A DNA stretch of 64,000 bases from Desulfobulbaceae bacterium DB1 (GCA_001914235.1 MQUF01000003.1:248001-312000), one strand, 5' to 3'. Numbered from the stretch's first letter, positions 17,363-25,292 are shown. Numbers and translations are program-made. The notes: generated from the letters alone by a model not told the origin.

Positions 17363-19045
17363 ATGAACACATTGTCCTTTCGCGTCACAAAACGATGGTC
17401 GTCGACGATAATTCTCTTTTCTTTCGTTTTCCTGCATGGTTCCATTGCAGGCGCCGTGCAGCCGCAACCGCGTGTTTCGCCGCCGGATATGACGATCTCC
17501 GAAATCCTCAATTCCAAGGAAACGTGTGAAGAATGTCATGCCAGGGTAAGTCGACGAATCTTCACCGAGCACAAGGAAAGCGCCCACGGCCGAGAAGGAG
17601 TGGGATGCGTTGACTGTCATGGCGCCGATCATCAAAATATGCCTGCAGCCACGGCCAGAAAAGCCTGCGAACAATGCCATCCACGGGAAACAGCCGAATA
17701 CCTCGCCAGTGACCACAGCAAAACATGGGAGAATATGCAGGCAAGCGCCAGATACATGAAACAGCCCGCCGTTGTCCGGGCGCAGGGCTGTGAGGCCTGC
17801 CACGGGATCGGCGCCGGCAGTGACGACGGCCGCTGTGATTTCTGCCACAACAAACACAGTTTCTCCAAGGAGCAAGCCCGTCGGCCGGAGGCCTGCTATA
17901 CCTGCCACATGGGACCGGATCACCCGCAGATGGAGGCATACATCAAATCAAAACACCATCAAACAAAAGCGACCTGCACCGGCTGCCATTTCCCCAACAC
18001 CCATAACGCCAATCAGAATCTCGACAGGCTTTCCTCCAGCCCCATGGAAGCGCTGTGCAATGAATGCCACGAACCAAGCTTTAACAAACAATGGCTTGAC
18101 GGCGCCGAAATGCTTGAAAAGCAGGGTGAAATGCTTCTGCAGCAGGGCCGTGCCATTATCAAAAAACTCGGACAGCAGGGACTTCTCCATCCCGCTCCCG
18201 CTGACCGGGAAGCCAACCCTGTTGAAGGCAAAACCCTTGTGCTCGGAGGCCATCAGCTCTATGAAGACACATCCAGAGCCGAAAAACTCTATTTTGAGAT
18301 GCACAAGTATCTGCAGATTCACCTTGCCCAAGGGGCATATCACCAGGACTTCAAGATGGCCGCCTATAAAGGCTTGATTCCCATGCGAAATTATCTGGTT
18401 GAACTTGAGGCCGAGGCGCTGCTGCTGGAAGAGTTGGCGGCAAAAAAAGAATCGCTGACCCCGATTACATCATATACCACGCCGCGCGATACGACGGACA
18501 TCGCGCAAAGCACCTACGAATCATCCTTCCACGGCGTGCTGCCGGCCGGCGGCATGAAACCTGATTGCACCACCTGCCATGGGGCTGACACAGCCGCCCC
18601 CCGTGCAGCGGAGGAGATGGCCGGAATATGCGGAACCTGCCACACCAAAAAACAGACCGAAGCCTTCAGCCGTGATTTTGCCGCCATAAAAAACCATGCC
18701 GCAACCCTGAGCCAAGCCGCTCGCCTTCTCGTCGAAGATATGACAGGCAAAGGAATACTCAAGAAAAACTCAGACGGTGCGCTGGAATTGAATTTCACCC
18801 TGGAGTCCAACGTCAATCAATTCGTTGCCCGGACCATTGCCGAACGTTTCCGTTTTTATCTGCACGATCTGGATGTCAGTCTCAAGAATATGATTATCGG
18901 TGTCGCCCATTCAAATCCGGATTACGCCCACTGGTACGGCAATGCCCCGGCCAAAAGCGACCTGATAGAAATAAGGGATGCGGCCCATAAGCTGGAGCAG
19001 ATCCGTGCCCAATACGGCAAGCGATCCCCGCAGACTGCCCGTTAA
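17363..19045 (+). CDS. Decaheme c-type cytochrome, hydroxylamine-oxidoreductase-like
   Basis: 560 residues with an N-terminal signal peptide (positively charged start, hydrophobic SSTIILFSFVFLHGSIAGA), so periplasmic. Ten CxxCH haem-binding motifs are visible: CEECH 55, CVDCH 82, CEQCH 102, CEACH 143, CDFCH 158, CYTCH 178, CTGCH 205, CNECH 232, then CTTCH and CGTCH near 403 and 425. The C-terminal helical part has HSNPDYAHWYGNAPA and an EIRDAAHKLEQI helix resembling HAO/octahaem cytochromes. The function is probably multi-electron transfer or N- or S-compound reduction; the substrate is unknown. GGAGGAT precedes the ATG. The gene stands alone between two similar promoter-like segments. Confidence 0.85.
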   Translation: MNTLSFRVTKRWSSTIILFSFVFLHGSIAGAVQPQPRVSPPDMTISEILNSKETCEECHARVSRRIFTEHKESAHGREGVGCVDCHGADHQNMPAATARKACEQCHPRETAEYLASDHSKTWENMQASARYMKQPAVVRAQGCEACHGIGAGSDDGRCDFCHNKHSFSKEQARRPEACYTCHMGPDHPQMEAYIKSKHHQTKATCTGCHFPNTHNANQNLDRLSSSPMEALCNECHEPSFNKQWLDGAEMLEKQGEMLLQQGRAIIKKLGQQGLLHPAPADREANPVEGKTLVLGGHQLYEDTSRAEKLYFEMHKYLQIHLAQGAYHQDFKMAAYKGLIPMRNYLVELEAEALLLEELAAKKESLTPITSYTTPRDTTDIAQSTYESSFHGVLPAGGMKPDCTTCHGADTAAPRAAEEMAGICGTCHTKKQTEAFSRDFAAIKNHAATLSQAARLLVEDMTGKGILKKNSDGALELNFTLESNVNQFVARTIAERFRFYLHDLDVSLKNMIIGVAHSNPDYAHWYGNAPAKSDLIEIRDAAHKLEQIRAQYGKRSPQTAR

Positions 19046-19094
19046 CATGGAAGGAGGATTCGCAACGGTGGAAAAAGGCGCCGCGCCGGAGGCA

Positions 19095-19123
19095 TTGACT
19101 TCTGCGCGAAACTCCCGTAAAAA
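19095..19123 (+). promoter_or_regulatory. Promoter-like segment upstream of hpt (repeat with 17206)
   Basis: TTGACT at 19095-19100, a 17-base spacer, then TAAAAA at 19118-19123. It shares AAACT(T/C)CCGTAAA and downstream AGCA..AAGAAA..CG with the segment at 17206, and again ends near a GTCAAT that complements ATTGAC. Confidence 0.45.
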
Positions 19124-19183
19124 GAAAGCAAAAAGAAACGATCAGCGTCAATTCCGGATATCACCTCATCCCGTGCCACTGCC

Positions 19184-19705
19184 ATGAAAAAAATCATCTT
19201 GGACCGTCAAAAAATCGCAGAAAGGGTGACGGAACTCGGCCGCCAAATCAGCCACGACTTCCGCAACGACCAGCTCATCCTGATCGGCGTCCTGAACGGC
19301 GCCTTTATCTTCATGGCCGATCTGGCCCGCGCCATCGACCTGCCGCTGCAGATCGATTTTATCCGGGTGGCAAGTTACGGCATGAAAAGCTCATCAGGCC
19401 GGCTCGCTTTCATGAAAGACGTGGAACTCCCTCTTGACGGCAAAAATATTCTGCTGGTGGAAGACATTATCGACACCGGCCGGACCATTACCCGCCTGAA
19501 ACAGCACTTTCAGGCCAAGGGCGCGGCAAGCGTCCGGGTCTGCGCCCTTATCGACAAAAAGGAACGGCGGGAGGTGGAGGTCGAGGCGGATTACACCGGC
19601 TTTTCCGTTCCCGAGGGCTTTCTCGTCGGCTACGGGCTTGACTTTGCCGAACAGCACCGCAACCTTGCCGATGTTTATCACCTGGACCCTGCCGGGGAGT
19701 CGTGA
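19184..19705 (+). CDS. hpt: Hypoxanthine phosphoribosyltransferase
   Basis: Purine salvage enzyme converting hypoxanthine or guanine plus PRPP to IMP or GMP. It has 173 residues. The PRPP-binding motif is LLVEDIIDTGRTI, with LIGVLNGAFIFMADL, the flexible-loop RVASYGMKSSSG and the C-terminal GFLVGYGLDFAEQHRNL. It ends in a four-base overlap region with bioA (GTGA), suggesting coupling. Confidence 0.95.
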   Translation: MKKIILDRQKIAERVTELGRQISHDFRNDQLILIGVLNGAFIFMADLARAIDLPLQIDFIRVASYGMKSSSGRLAFMKDVELPLDGKNILLVEDIIDTGRTITRLKQHFQAKGAASVRVCALIDKKERREVEVEADYTGFSVPEGFLVGYGLDFAEQHRNLADVYHLDPAGES

Positions 19706-21072
19706 TCATGCACCCCACCCTGCAGGACCGGGACCGCAAGCATCTGTGGCACCCGTACACCCAGATGCACGACTATGCCGACCGCGACCTTCTCCTCATC
19801 GACCGGGCCGACGGGCTGATGCTCTACGATGACAAGGGCCGCGGTTATTATGACACCATTTCTTCCTGGTGGTGCATCCTGCACGGCCACAACCATCCAA
19901 CCATCACAAAGAAAATCAAGCGGCAACTGGACCGGCTGGACCAGGTGCTGCTGGCCGGCACCAGCCACGCCCCGGCAATCGAACTCGCCGAAAAACTGAT
20001 TAAAATCACCCCGCCGGAGCTGACCAAGGTTTTTTATTCGGACAACGGCTCCACTGCCTGCGAGGTGGCCCTGAAAATGAGCCTGCAGTACTGGCGGCAT
20101 CGCGGCCGGCCGGAACGCAACCGCTTTGTCGCCCTGGAACGCGGCTACCACGGCGACACCATCGGCACCATGAGCCTCGGCGGCGTGCCTGATTTTCACC
20201 AGGAATTTGCCGCAATCCTCTTTGATTCCCACACCGTTCCGTCGCCTTCCTGCTACCGCTGCCCCATGCAACAACAGCCTGCCGACTGCCGTCTGGAGTG
20301 TCTCGACCCCCTGGAAAAACTGCTGGACGAGCAAGGAAACACCATCGCCGCCATGATCATCGAGCCGCTCATCCAGGCGGCGGGCGGCATGCGCATCTAT
20401 CCGGCGCGGTACCTGAACAGGCTGGCGGAACTGACCGCCCGCCACTCCGTTCATCTTATCCTGGACGAGGTGGCCACCGGTTTTGGCCGCACCGGCACGA
20501 TGTTCGCCTTTGAGCAAGCCGGCATCACCCCCGACTTTCTTTGTCTTTCCAAGGGCCTGACCGGCGGCATGCTGCCCATGGCGGCGACCGTCACCACCGA
20601 TGCCATCTATGACGCCTTTTACGGGCCGTACACCGAAAACAGAACCTTTTTCCACGGACACACCTTTACCGGCAATCCGCTGGCCGCGGCCGCCGCTCTC
20701 GGCTCCCTGCAGGTATTTGCCGACGAAAAACCCTTTGAGCGCATGGCCGCCACCATTCCCCATCTGCACCGGAAAATGGCCCGTTTTCTCGATCTTCCCT
20801 GGGTGGGCGACCTGCGCTGCTTGGGCATGATCTGCGCCTTGGAACTGGTAAAGGACAAAGCGAGCCGCGAACCGTTCACCTTTGCCGAGCGGGTGGGCTG
20901 GCCCATCTACCTCAAAGGCCTGGAGGAAGGCCTCATCCTGCGCCCCTTAGGCAACATCATCTATCTCTGGCTGCCCCTCTCAGCGACAACAGCCGATATT
21001 GACGACATTACGGAAAGAATGTGGCGGGTTCTTTCCGACGAGAGGAATATTTCCGGCCGGCGGAAAAAATGA
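19702..21072 (+). CDS. bioA: Adenosylmethionine-8-amino-7-oxononanoate aminotransferase
   Basis: PLP-dependent class III aminotransferase of biotin synthesis, converting KAPA to DAPA with SAM as amino donor. It has 456 residues. Signature stretches are HLWHPYTQM (residues 15-23), the substrate-binding ISSWWCILHGHNHP, VILDEVATGFGRTG-like LILDEVATGFGRTG and the PLP lysine in CLSKGLTGG. The HPYTQM and WW motifs separate BioA from other class III enzymes. The start is GTG 19702 or ATG 19708; both overlap or adjoin the hpt stop. No other bio genes are in the window. Confidence 0.93.
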   Translation: MIMHPTLQDRDRKHLWHPYTQMHDYADRDLLLIDRADGLMLYDDKGRGYYDTISSWWCILHGHNHPTITKKIKRQLDRLDQVLLAGTSHAPAIELAEKLIKITPPELTKVFYSDNGSTACEVALKMSLQYWRHRGRPERNRFVALERGYHGDTIGTMSLGGVPDFHQEFAAILFDSHTVPSPSCYRCPMQQQPADCRLECLDPLEKLLDEQGNTIAAMIIEPLIQAAGGMRIYPARYLNRLAELTARHSVHLILDEVATGFGRTGTMFAFEQAGITPDFLCLSKGLTGGMLPMAATVTTDAIYDAFYGPYTENRTFFHGHTFTGNPLAAAAALGSLQVFADEKPFERMAATIPHLHRKMARFLDLPWVGDLRCLGMICALELVKDKASREPFTFAERVGWPIYLKGLEEGLILRPLGNIIYLWLPLSATTADIDDITERMWRVLSDERNISGRRKK

Positions 21073-21138
21073 AATCATCTTTCCCGTATTGATCTTTTCA
21101 GGAAAGACTGCTATTTTGCATTCATTCACGATCATCAA

Positions 21139-21215
21139 GCGCCCGTAGCTCAGCTGGATAGAGTACCGGACTTCGAATCCGTGGGTCGGGAGTTCGAATC
21201 TCTCCGGGCGCGCCA
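21139..21215 (+). tRNA. tRNA-Arg (anticodon UCG)
   Basis: 77 bases including an encoded CCA. The acceptor stem GCGCCCG pairs with CGGGCGC, the D-arm is GCTC...GAGT, the anticodon loop CTTCGAA gives anticodon TCG, and the T-loop is TTCGAAT. A C-T mismatch at 27-43 is present and is common for this tRNA. The 3' half is duplicated at 22869, marking an integration site. Confidence 0.95.
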
Positions 21216-21219
21216 GTAA
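21169..21219. repeat. attL-type direct repeat: 3' half of tRNA-Arg
   Basis: This 51-base stretch (anticodon arm to four bases after CCA) recurs exactly 1700 bases downstream at 22869-22919 with a single mismatch (T at 21182 versus C at 22882). Together with the integrase remnant between the copies, it marks the left junction of an integrated element. Confidence 0.85.
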
Positions 21220-21223
21220 ATTC

Positions 21224-21258
21224 AAGAGGTTACGCCAATCTGACGTAACCTCTTTTTT
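21224..21258 (+). terminator. Rho-independent terminator after tRNA-Arg
   Basis: AAGAGGTTACG pairs with CGTAACCTCTT around a 9-base loop and runs into TTTTTT. A diverged counterpart lies after the right-hand repeat at 22924. Confidence 0.85.
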
Positions 21259-21301
21259 GCTATGTGTGAGAATTCGTGTGAGACTTTTGCCTGGCAAGCT
21301 C

Positions 21302-21732
21302 TTAAGCTGCTATCGCCTGTCGCTCCGAATCTCCGATACTGTGCAAGTAGATCTCGGTTGTGGAACGGTTCTCGTGACCGAGAATTCGCTGGATTGAGCC
21401 GATCGACACATTGAAGCTTTCCATAACGGGTGCGCCGGCATGCCTTAACGCCTGAAACCGGAAATATCTCACCCCAGCCTTTGCGCATAGGGTTCTCATG
21501 ATCTTTTTCCGATCAAGATAAGGCCCTTCCACAAAACGATTTTCTTTTCTGCTCCAGTATCGATGCCAGAATACCCACGGTTTTTCTGGAGATCACGCTT
21601 CTCATGCCTGCCTGATAAAACTTCATACAACTGGTTGGACATTGGCACCCTTCCGGGAGTGAGGTGGCCGCCTTTCTTTTTTCCGGTTGCACCTTTGGCA
21701 ATAGCAATCCTGCATGTATTATTTGCTTTCCA
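21302..21732 (-). pseudogene. Tyrosine recombinase (integrase) C-terminal remnant, frameshifted
   Basis: Minus-strand translation gives two overlapping parts of an integrase catalytic domain. The upstream part (from 21732, with an in-frame stop just before it) reads KKKGGHLTPGRVPMSNQLYE. After a run of five A's (plus-strand T's at 21581-21585) the frame must shift by one to continue as KPWVFWHRYWSRKENRF. It then runs through ALRHAG, LGHENRSTTEIYLH (catalytic Tyr) to the stop at 21302. The N-terminal domain is absent. Its position next to the tRNA and orientation towards it fit a tRNA-targeting integrase. It is non-functional as read, unless the frameshift is a sequencing error. Confidence 0.8.
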
Positions 21733-21757
21733 CTATTTTTATACTGAAGTCTTTGAT

Positions 21758-22114
21758 CTAACCGGCTGCCTCCTTTTTGGAGATCCGGGTTGAGCTGCTG
21801 GTTTGGCGCTTTGCATTTGAGGCCTGTTCTCCCGCTATATCAAGCAGAATCTCAGGATGCCGGGAAACAACCTGCAAGAGTACACGCGCAGGCCCTTCCG
21901 GTTTACGGCGCCCCTGTTCCCAGTTACGCAACGTCCCCACGCTGATGCCAACAAGGTGTGCAAATTTATCCTGAGAGAGACCGAACTGTTCACGCAGAGC
22001 GCGAACCTCGGTCTCAGGAAATTCAAATGAACGAGAAGGCTGCATTGAGCCTTTCATGATTGCCGCCCCCTGCTTCACGCTTTCCAGCAGTTCTTTAAAA
22101 AGTTCATCATTCAT
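21758..22114 (-). CDS. NadS-family XRE antitoxin
   Basis: 118 residues. It begins MNDELFKELLESVKQGAAI, then a helix-turn-helix LSQDKFAHLVGISVGTLRNWEQGRRKPEG (two overlapping motifs at residues about 47-75). It ends in a basic, Ser/Thr-rich tail. This matches NadS-type antitoxins that pair with RelE-fold toxins. The ATG at 22114 follows GAGGAGGAA and overlaps the toxin end by eight bases, giving strong coupled translation. It presumably neutralises the toxin and represses the operon promoter. Confidence 0.85.
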   Translation of the reverse strand: MNDELFKELLESVKQGAAIMKGSMQPSRSFEFPETEVRALREQFGLSQDKFAHLVGISVGTLRNWEQGRRKPEGPARVLLQVVSRHPEILLDIAGEQASNAKRQTSSSTRISKKEAAG

Positions 22115-22427
22115 GATATTCCTCCTCAACGATCATCCTAAGCTGTTTAAGTTGGTCGGGCGTTAAATTGTCCTGCATGTTCTTTGGATAGATGAACAGG
22201 AGTATAATAGTCCCTTTGGCGGTGAACCAATAATAGATTACCCTCAGGCCACCTCGTTTGCCGCGTCCTTCCGCCGCCCAGCGCAATTTACGAAGACCAC
22301 CACTGCCGGGTATAATCTTACCTGCATCAGGCCTCTCAAGTAACATATTCTGGAACTGACGGTACTCTTCATCCGAAAGAGCAGAGAGAAGCTGTTTGGT
22401 GAAAATTGGCGTTTCGACGATGATCAT
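22107..22427 (-). CDS. RelE/HigB-fold toxin of a NadS-type TA pair
   Basis: 106 residues. The motifs LRKLRWAAEGRGKRGGLRVIYYW and FIYPKNMQDNLT (first given as separate blocks KLRWAAEGRGK and RVIYYW) are typical of RelE-superfamily mRNA interferases in toxin-first TA operons. The last residues EEEYHE overlap the antitoxin start. The start ATG has no ribosome-binding site and lies only six bases after a consensus -10 box, so the message is probably leaderless. The pair sits alone with the integrase remnant inside the att-bounded segment. Confidence 0.85.
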   Translation of the reverse strand: MIIVETPIFTKQLLSALSDEEYRQFQNMLLERPDAGKIIPGSGGLRKLRWAAEGRGKRGGLRVIYYWFTAKGTIILLFIYPKNMQDNLTPDQLKQLRMIVEEEYHE

Positions 22428-22433
22428 AAATTA

Positions 22434-22462
22434 TATATACGTCATTGGCGTAATTGTGTCAA
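22434..22462 (-). promoter_or_regulatory. Near-consensus promoter and operator-like repeat of the TA operon
   Basis: On the minus strand TTGACA (22462-22457), a 17-base spacer, then TATATA (22439-22434). The spacer contains TACG-CCAATGA-CGTA, a small inverted repeat that could be the antitoxin operator. Transcription would start about at the A of the toxin ATG. Confidence 0.65.
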
Positions 22463-22868
22463 CTGGTGATCGGGGCATTATCTCATGAAACACAATGCGA
22501 GTTGAACTGAATTCCGGAAAAATTTCCGAGGAGAGGTATAAAATATTGGACGCCTACCAATTTCACACCATCAGAAAAGTCAACATGTCCCCGGCCTGAT
22601 TCAAGTCAAGAGAACCCCAATCCCGAAATCAAATATATTTTCAATCCTGAGTCAATGGTGACACTTTTCAAATGACTATTAGGTTGTTCTTTCGATGGAG
22701 AAGGACTATTATCAAATCACAGAATCACGTTTCCGTGTGAGAATTCATGTGTGAAAAATAATCCAAAATCAATGGGATTCTCAGTTATTTACTAAAATAC
22801 AGAAAATTTAATCTATGTTATTTCATTAAGTTACAATATAATGAGGATGATGAAGCCCGGAAGATAAT
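22463..22868. other. Non-coding AT-rich interior of integration scar
   Basis: No credible gene on either strand. It contains GTGTGAGAATTC at 22735-22746, also present at 21264-21275 near the left junction. In both places it is followed by another GTGTGA-like unit, a possible integrase arm-type site. Confidence 0.4.
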
Positions 22869-22919
22869 GACTTCGAATCCGCGGGTCGGGAGTTCGAATC
22901 TCTCCGGGCGCGCCAGTAA
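22869..22919. repeat. attR-type direct repeat of tRNA-Arg 3' half
   Basis: Copy of 21169-21219 with one substitution. It lacks the acceptor 5' strand and D-arm, so it is not a tRNA gene. It marks the right junction of the scar. Confidence 0.85.
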
Positions 22920-22923
22920 TCTC

Positions 22924-22958
22924 AAGCGGTTAACCGATTAACGGTTAGTCGCTTTTTT
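22924..22958 (+). terminator. Terminator after right att copy
   Basis: AAGCGGTTAACCG pairs with CGGTTAGTCGCTT (with one mismatch/bulge) and runs into TTTTTT. It is probably the original host terminator of tRNA-Arg, now separated from it by the insertion. Confidence 0.65.
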
Positions 22959-23366
22959 ATTTTCTTGTATTTTTGCTCCAAATTCGCTCCACCAAGAGAG
23001 AAGTTTTTCAACTCGAAATGGAGATCAAAAATTATGTCCGCGATGAAAAAGCGCGGACCGCACCAGCGGGAAGCCCGAGTGCGGGAAAAAAGGCATTATC
23101 TGCCATCTTATTTTTTTTATGATGAAGATCGAGTCCGTTTTCGTTGAAGATCCTTCTTGATCATCGGCGAGTCGAAACCTTTCGTGCTCGATCTCGTATT
23201 CGGTCTTTAATTAAGGAAATAGTTGCGTGCAAATGGAACTTGACAACAATGAACCCGATCATTAAAAAACTTGTAATTTCTTTCTTGCTTCTTGCTCCTC
23301 GTGTGCCTAGCGGCACGAGTCTTGTTGCTTTCTTGGTGCCGGTTCTGCCGGGTTAGGATCCTGAAG
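22959..23366. other. Intergenic region without a supported gene
   Basis: Two short plus-strand frames (22965-23147, 60 codons; 23144-23356, 70 codons) have no ribosome-binding site, no recognised motif and low-complexity content. They are not called. A hairpin around CTCGTG...CACGAG lies near 23299-23322. Confidence 0.4.
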
Positions 23367-23996
23367 ATGCCAAAGGTTCACGTTGTCCGACAGGGGGAAT
23401 ATCTTTCAAAGATCGCATCGGAAAATGGTTTTTCGAGTCACAAGGCCATCTGGGACCATCCCGAAAATGCGGAGCTCAAAAACAAACGGGGGAACCCCAA
23501 TGTCCTCTTTCCGGGGGACCGTATTTTTATTCCTGACAAGGAAATCAAGGAAGAGCCATGCGCAGGAGAGCAGCGGCATCGTTTTCGATACCACGGAGAG
23601 GTTCTGATGCTGCGAATCGTTATTAAGGACGCCGAAGATCAACCCATTGCCGACACCTCCTGCGAACTGCGGCTGGGTCTCACAAAGTATCCGCTGACCA
23701 CGGACAGTAACGGCCGCATTGAACAGCGGATTCCCATGAACGCGACCAGCGGAAAGCTCACGATTCAGGACACGGAGATCCCGCTCGAAATCGGCCGTTT
23801 AGACCCAGTCGAAGAGCCGACTGGGTGGCAGTCGCGTCTCCATAACCTGGGATACAACGCAGGGCCCATGGGGTGCATCAAGGAACAGCAGATTCGTCTG
23901 GCTGTTGAGGAATTCCAATGTGACTTCGGGCTTAAAGTGGATGGAGACTGCGGCCCCAACACGCAGGCCAAACTCAAGGAAATCCACGGATGCTAG
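23367..23996 (+). CDS. LysM-like / peptidoglycan-binding protein of a T6SS-associated family
   Basis: 209 residues. Residues 1-60 are LysM-like (KVHVVRQGEYLSKIASENGF, then VLFPGDRIFIPDKE). The middle resembles a small beta-rich, transthyretin-like domain (ELRLGLTKYPLTTDSNGRIE). Residues about 145-209 form a PG_binding_1 domain (WQSRLHNLGYNAGPMGCI, then EFQCDFGLKVDGDCGP). No signal peptide is present, so it is not exported by Sec. From memory, proteins with this exact domain order sit in VgrG/PAAR islands of deltaproteobacteria and Burkholderia. ATG 23367 has AGGA at 23355; an upstream in-frame start would add an unrelated hydrophobic stretch. It precedes an OmpA-like gene. Confidence 0.75.
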   Translation: MPKVHVVRQGEYLSKIASENGFSSHKAIWDHPENAELKNKRGNPNVLFPGDRIFIPDKEIKEEPCAGEQRHRFRYHGEVLMLRIVIKDAEDQPIADTSCELRLGLTKYPLTTDSNGRIEQRIPMNATSGKLTIQDTEIPLEIGRLDPVEEPTGWQSRLHNLGYNAGPMGCIKEQQIRLAVEEFQCDFGLKVDGDCGPNTQAKLKEIHGC

Positions 23997-24056
23997 AAGT
24001 ATGGACGCAGGAGGTCCCGAGAACCTCGGTCCGGCTCGAACTAACAGGTGTAGCAG

Positions 24057-25244
24057 ATGGCCAATGAAAGCAGCGGGGTTCGAGGGACATCACAAGGTGG
24101 CTTGTCGGGCGAACATCCTCAACGAAAGTTTCAGCGGGTCCTGGTGGCCCCGTCGAGTGACGGCGAATATAATACCGTAAAAGTGGCCCTTGTCCCTGTT
24201 GCCTGCTGGAGAGTCGATGACATTCGGTTCGAGTTCGCCTCCTCTTTCATCAAGCCGGAAGCAACGGACGAGTTCCAAGAGCTTGACGCTCTCCGAAAGG
24301 ATCATCCCTATGCTCCCTTGTCGATCTTCGGGCATGCCGATCCCGTGGGGGACGACGCGTCCAACAAGACCCTTAGTGGACGTCGCGCCCAGGCTGTCTA
24401 TGGGATGCTGGTCCGCAACACCGATCTCTGGGAGGACCTCTATAAGAACCCTTGCGGGCAAGACAAATGGGATACCGACGAAATCCAGATCATGCTCTCG
24501 TCCTTGGGTTATTACAGAGGGCCCATCACCGGGAAACAAGACCCGGATACCCTGGACGCTATTAAGGCGTTTCAGCGAGAACAGGGACTGGATGATGATG
24601 GAGATCCTGGGTCCCAAACCCGCCCCAAGCTATACAAGGCCTATATGGACCATGTCTGCGTGGACAAGAAGGGTGAACCCTATCAACTGGCCCACCAAGA
24701 AGACTTTCTGGCACGGGGGGCGGACCCGGGCGGCAGGGGTGATTACCAGGGTTGCAGTGAGTTCAATCCTTGCCTGCTTTTTTCGCAAGAGGAGGAAGCA
24801 GAATACCAAAAATCTCCAAACAGGGAAAAGAGGAACGCCGAGAACGCCCCGAACCGCCGAGTCATGATTTTTTTATTCAAACCCGGAAGTAAAATCGAGC
24901 CAAGCCGCTGGCCCTGTCCGCGCGCCAAAGAAGGTATAGCCGGCTGTAAGCGCTGGATTTCCCAGGAAGGGGAGGCGCGCAGGAGCACACGACATCCGAC
25001 CGAGCGGCGTGAAATCGACAAAGGAGATAACACCTTCGGCTGTATCAAGTATATTCGATGGGCAATAGACTCTCCTTGTGAGGGCTGGAAACCGGAGCCG
25101 CCATCGGTCTATGAGGAGTCCATAGAACTCGGCAAGGACGCCATCGGGGTGCCCTCTGTTTATGAGGAGACCATAGAGCTCCGGAAAGATGGGGCGGTGA
25201 TTCCATCCGTCTCTCCGGAGTCTATTGTTCTTTCAAAGGCATAG
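24057..25244 (+). CDS. OmpA-like/peptidoglycan-binding protein with C-terminal repeats
   Basis: 395 residues without a signal peptide. An OmpA-C-like domain (FEFASSFIKPEATDEFQEL, then FGHADPVGDDASNKTLSGRR, residues about 58-110) is followed by a PG_binding_1 domain (IQIMLSSLGYYRGPITGKQD, then FQREQGLDDDGDPG). A conserved block around NAENAPNRRVMIFLFKPG comes next. The last 45 residues are three imperfect repeats of P-S-V-Y/S-x-E-(S/T)-I-x-L. The family, as recalled, co-occurs with the preceding LysM gene in VgrG-linked islands. Its job may be as a T6SS cargo or spike accessory acting on cell wall; this is inference. No catalytic domain is recognised. Confidence 0.72.
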   Translation: MANESSGVRGTSQGGLSGEHPQRKFQRVLVAPSSDGEYNTVKVALVPVACWRVDDIRFEFASSFIKPEATDEFQELDALRKDHPYAPLSIFGHADPVGDDASNKTLSGRRAQAVYGMLVRNTDLWEDLYKNPCGQDKWDTDEIQIMLSSLGYYRGPITGKQDPDTLDAIKAFQREQGLDDDGDPGSQTRPKLYKAYMDHVCVDKKGEPYQLAHQEDFLARGADPGGRGDYQGCSEFNPCLLFSQEEEAEYQKSPNREKRNAENAPNRRVMIFLFKPGSKIEPSRWPCPRAKEGIAGCKRWISQEGEARRSTRHPTERREIDKGDNTFGCIKYIRWAIDSPCEGWKPEPPSVYEESIELGKDAIGVPSVYEETIELRKDGAVIPSVSPESIVLSKA

Positions 25245-25292
25245 GAAAAGCGAACCGCTCCTGATGAGGATGTGGTTGCATAAGGAGGATCC

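Noticed and set aside
22869-22919. Possible second tRNA-Arg gene
   Set aside because: Only the 3' half is present; there is no acceptor 5' strand or D-arm.
22965-23147. 60-codon plus-strand frame after the right att copy
   Set aside because: No ribosome-binding site, no motif, and it crosses the end of the terminator region.
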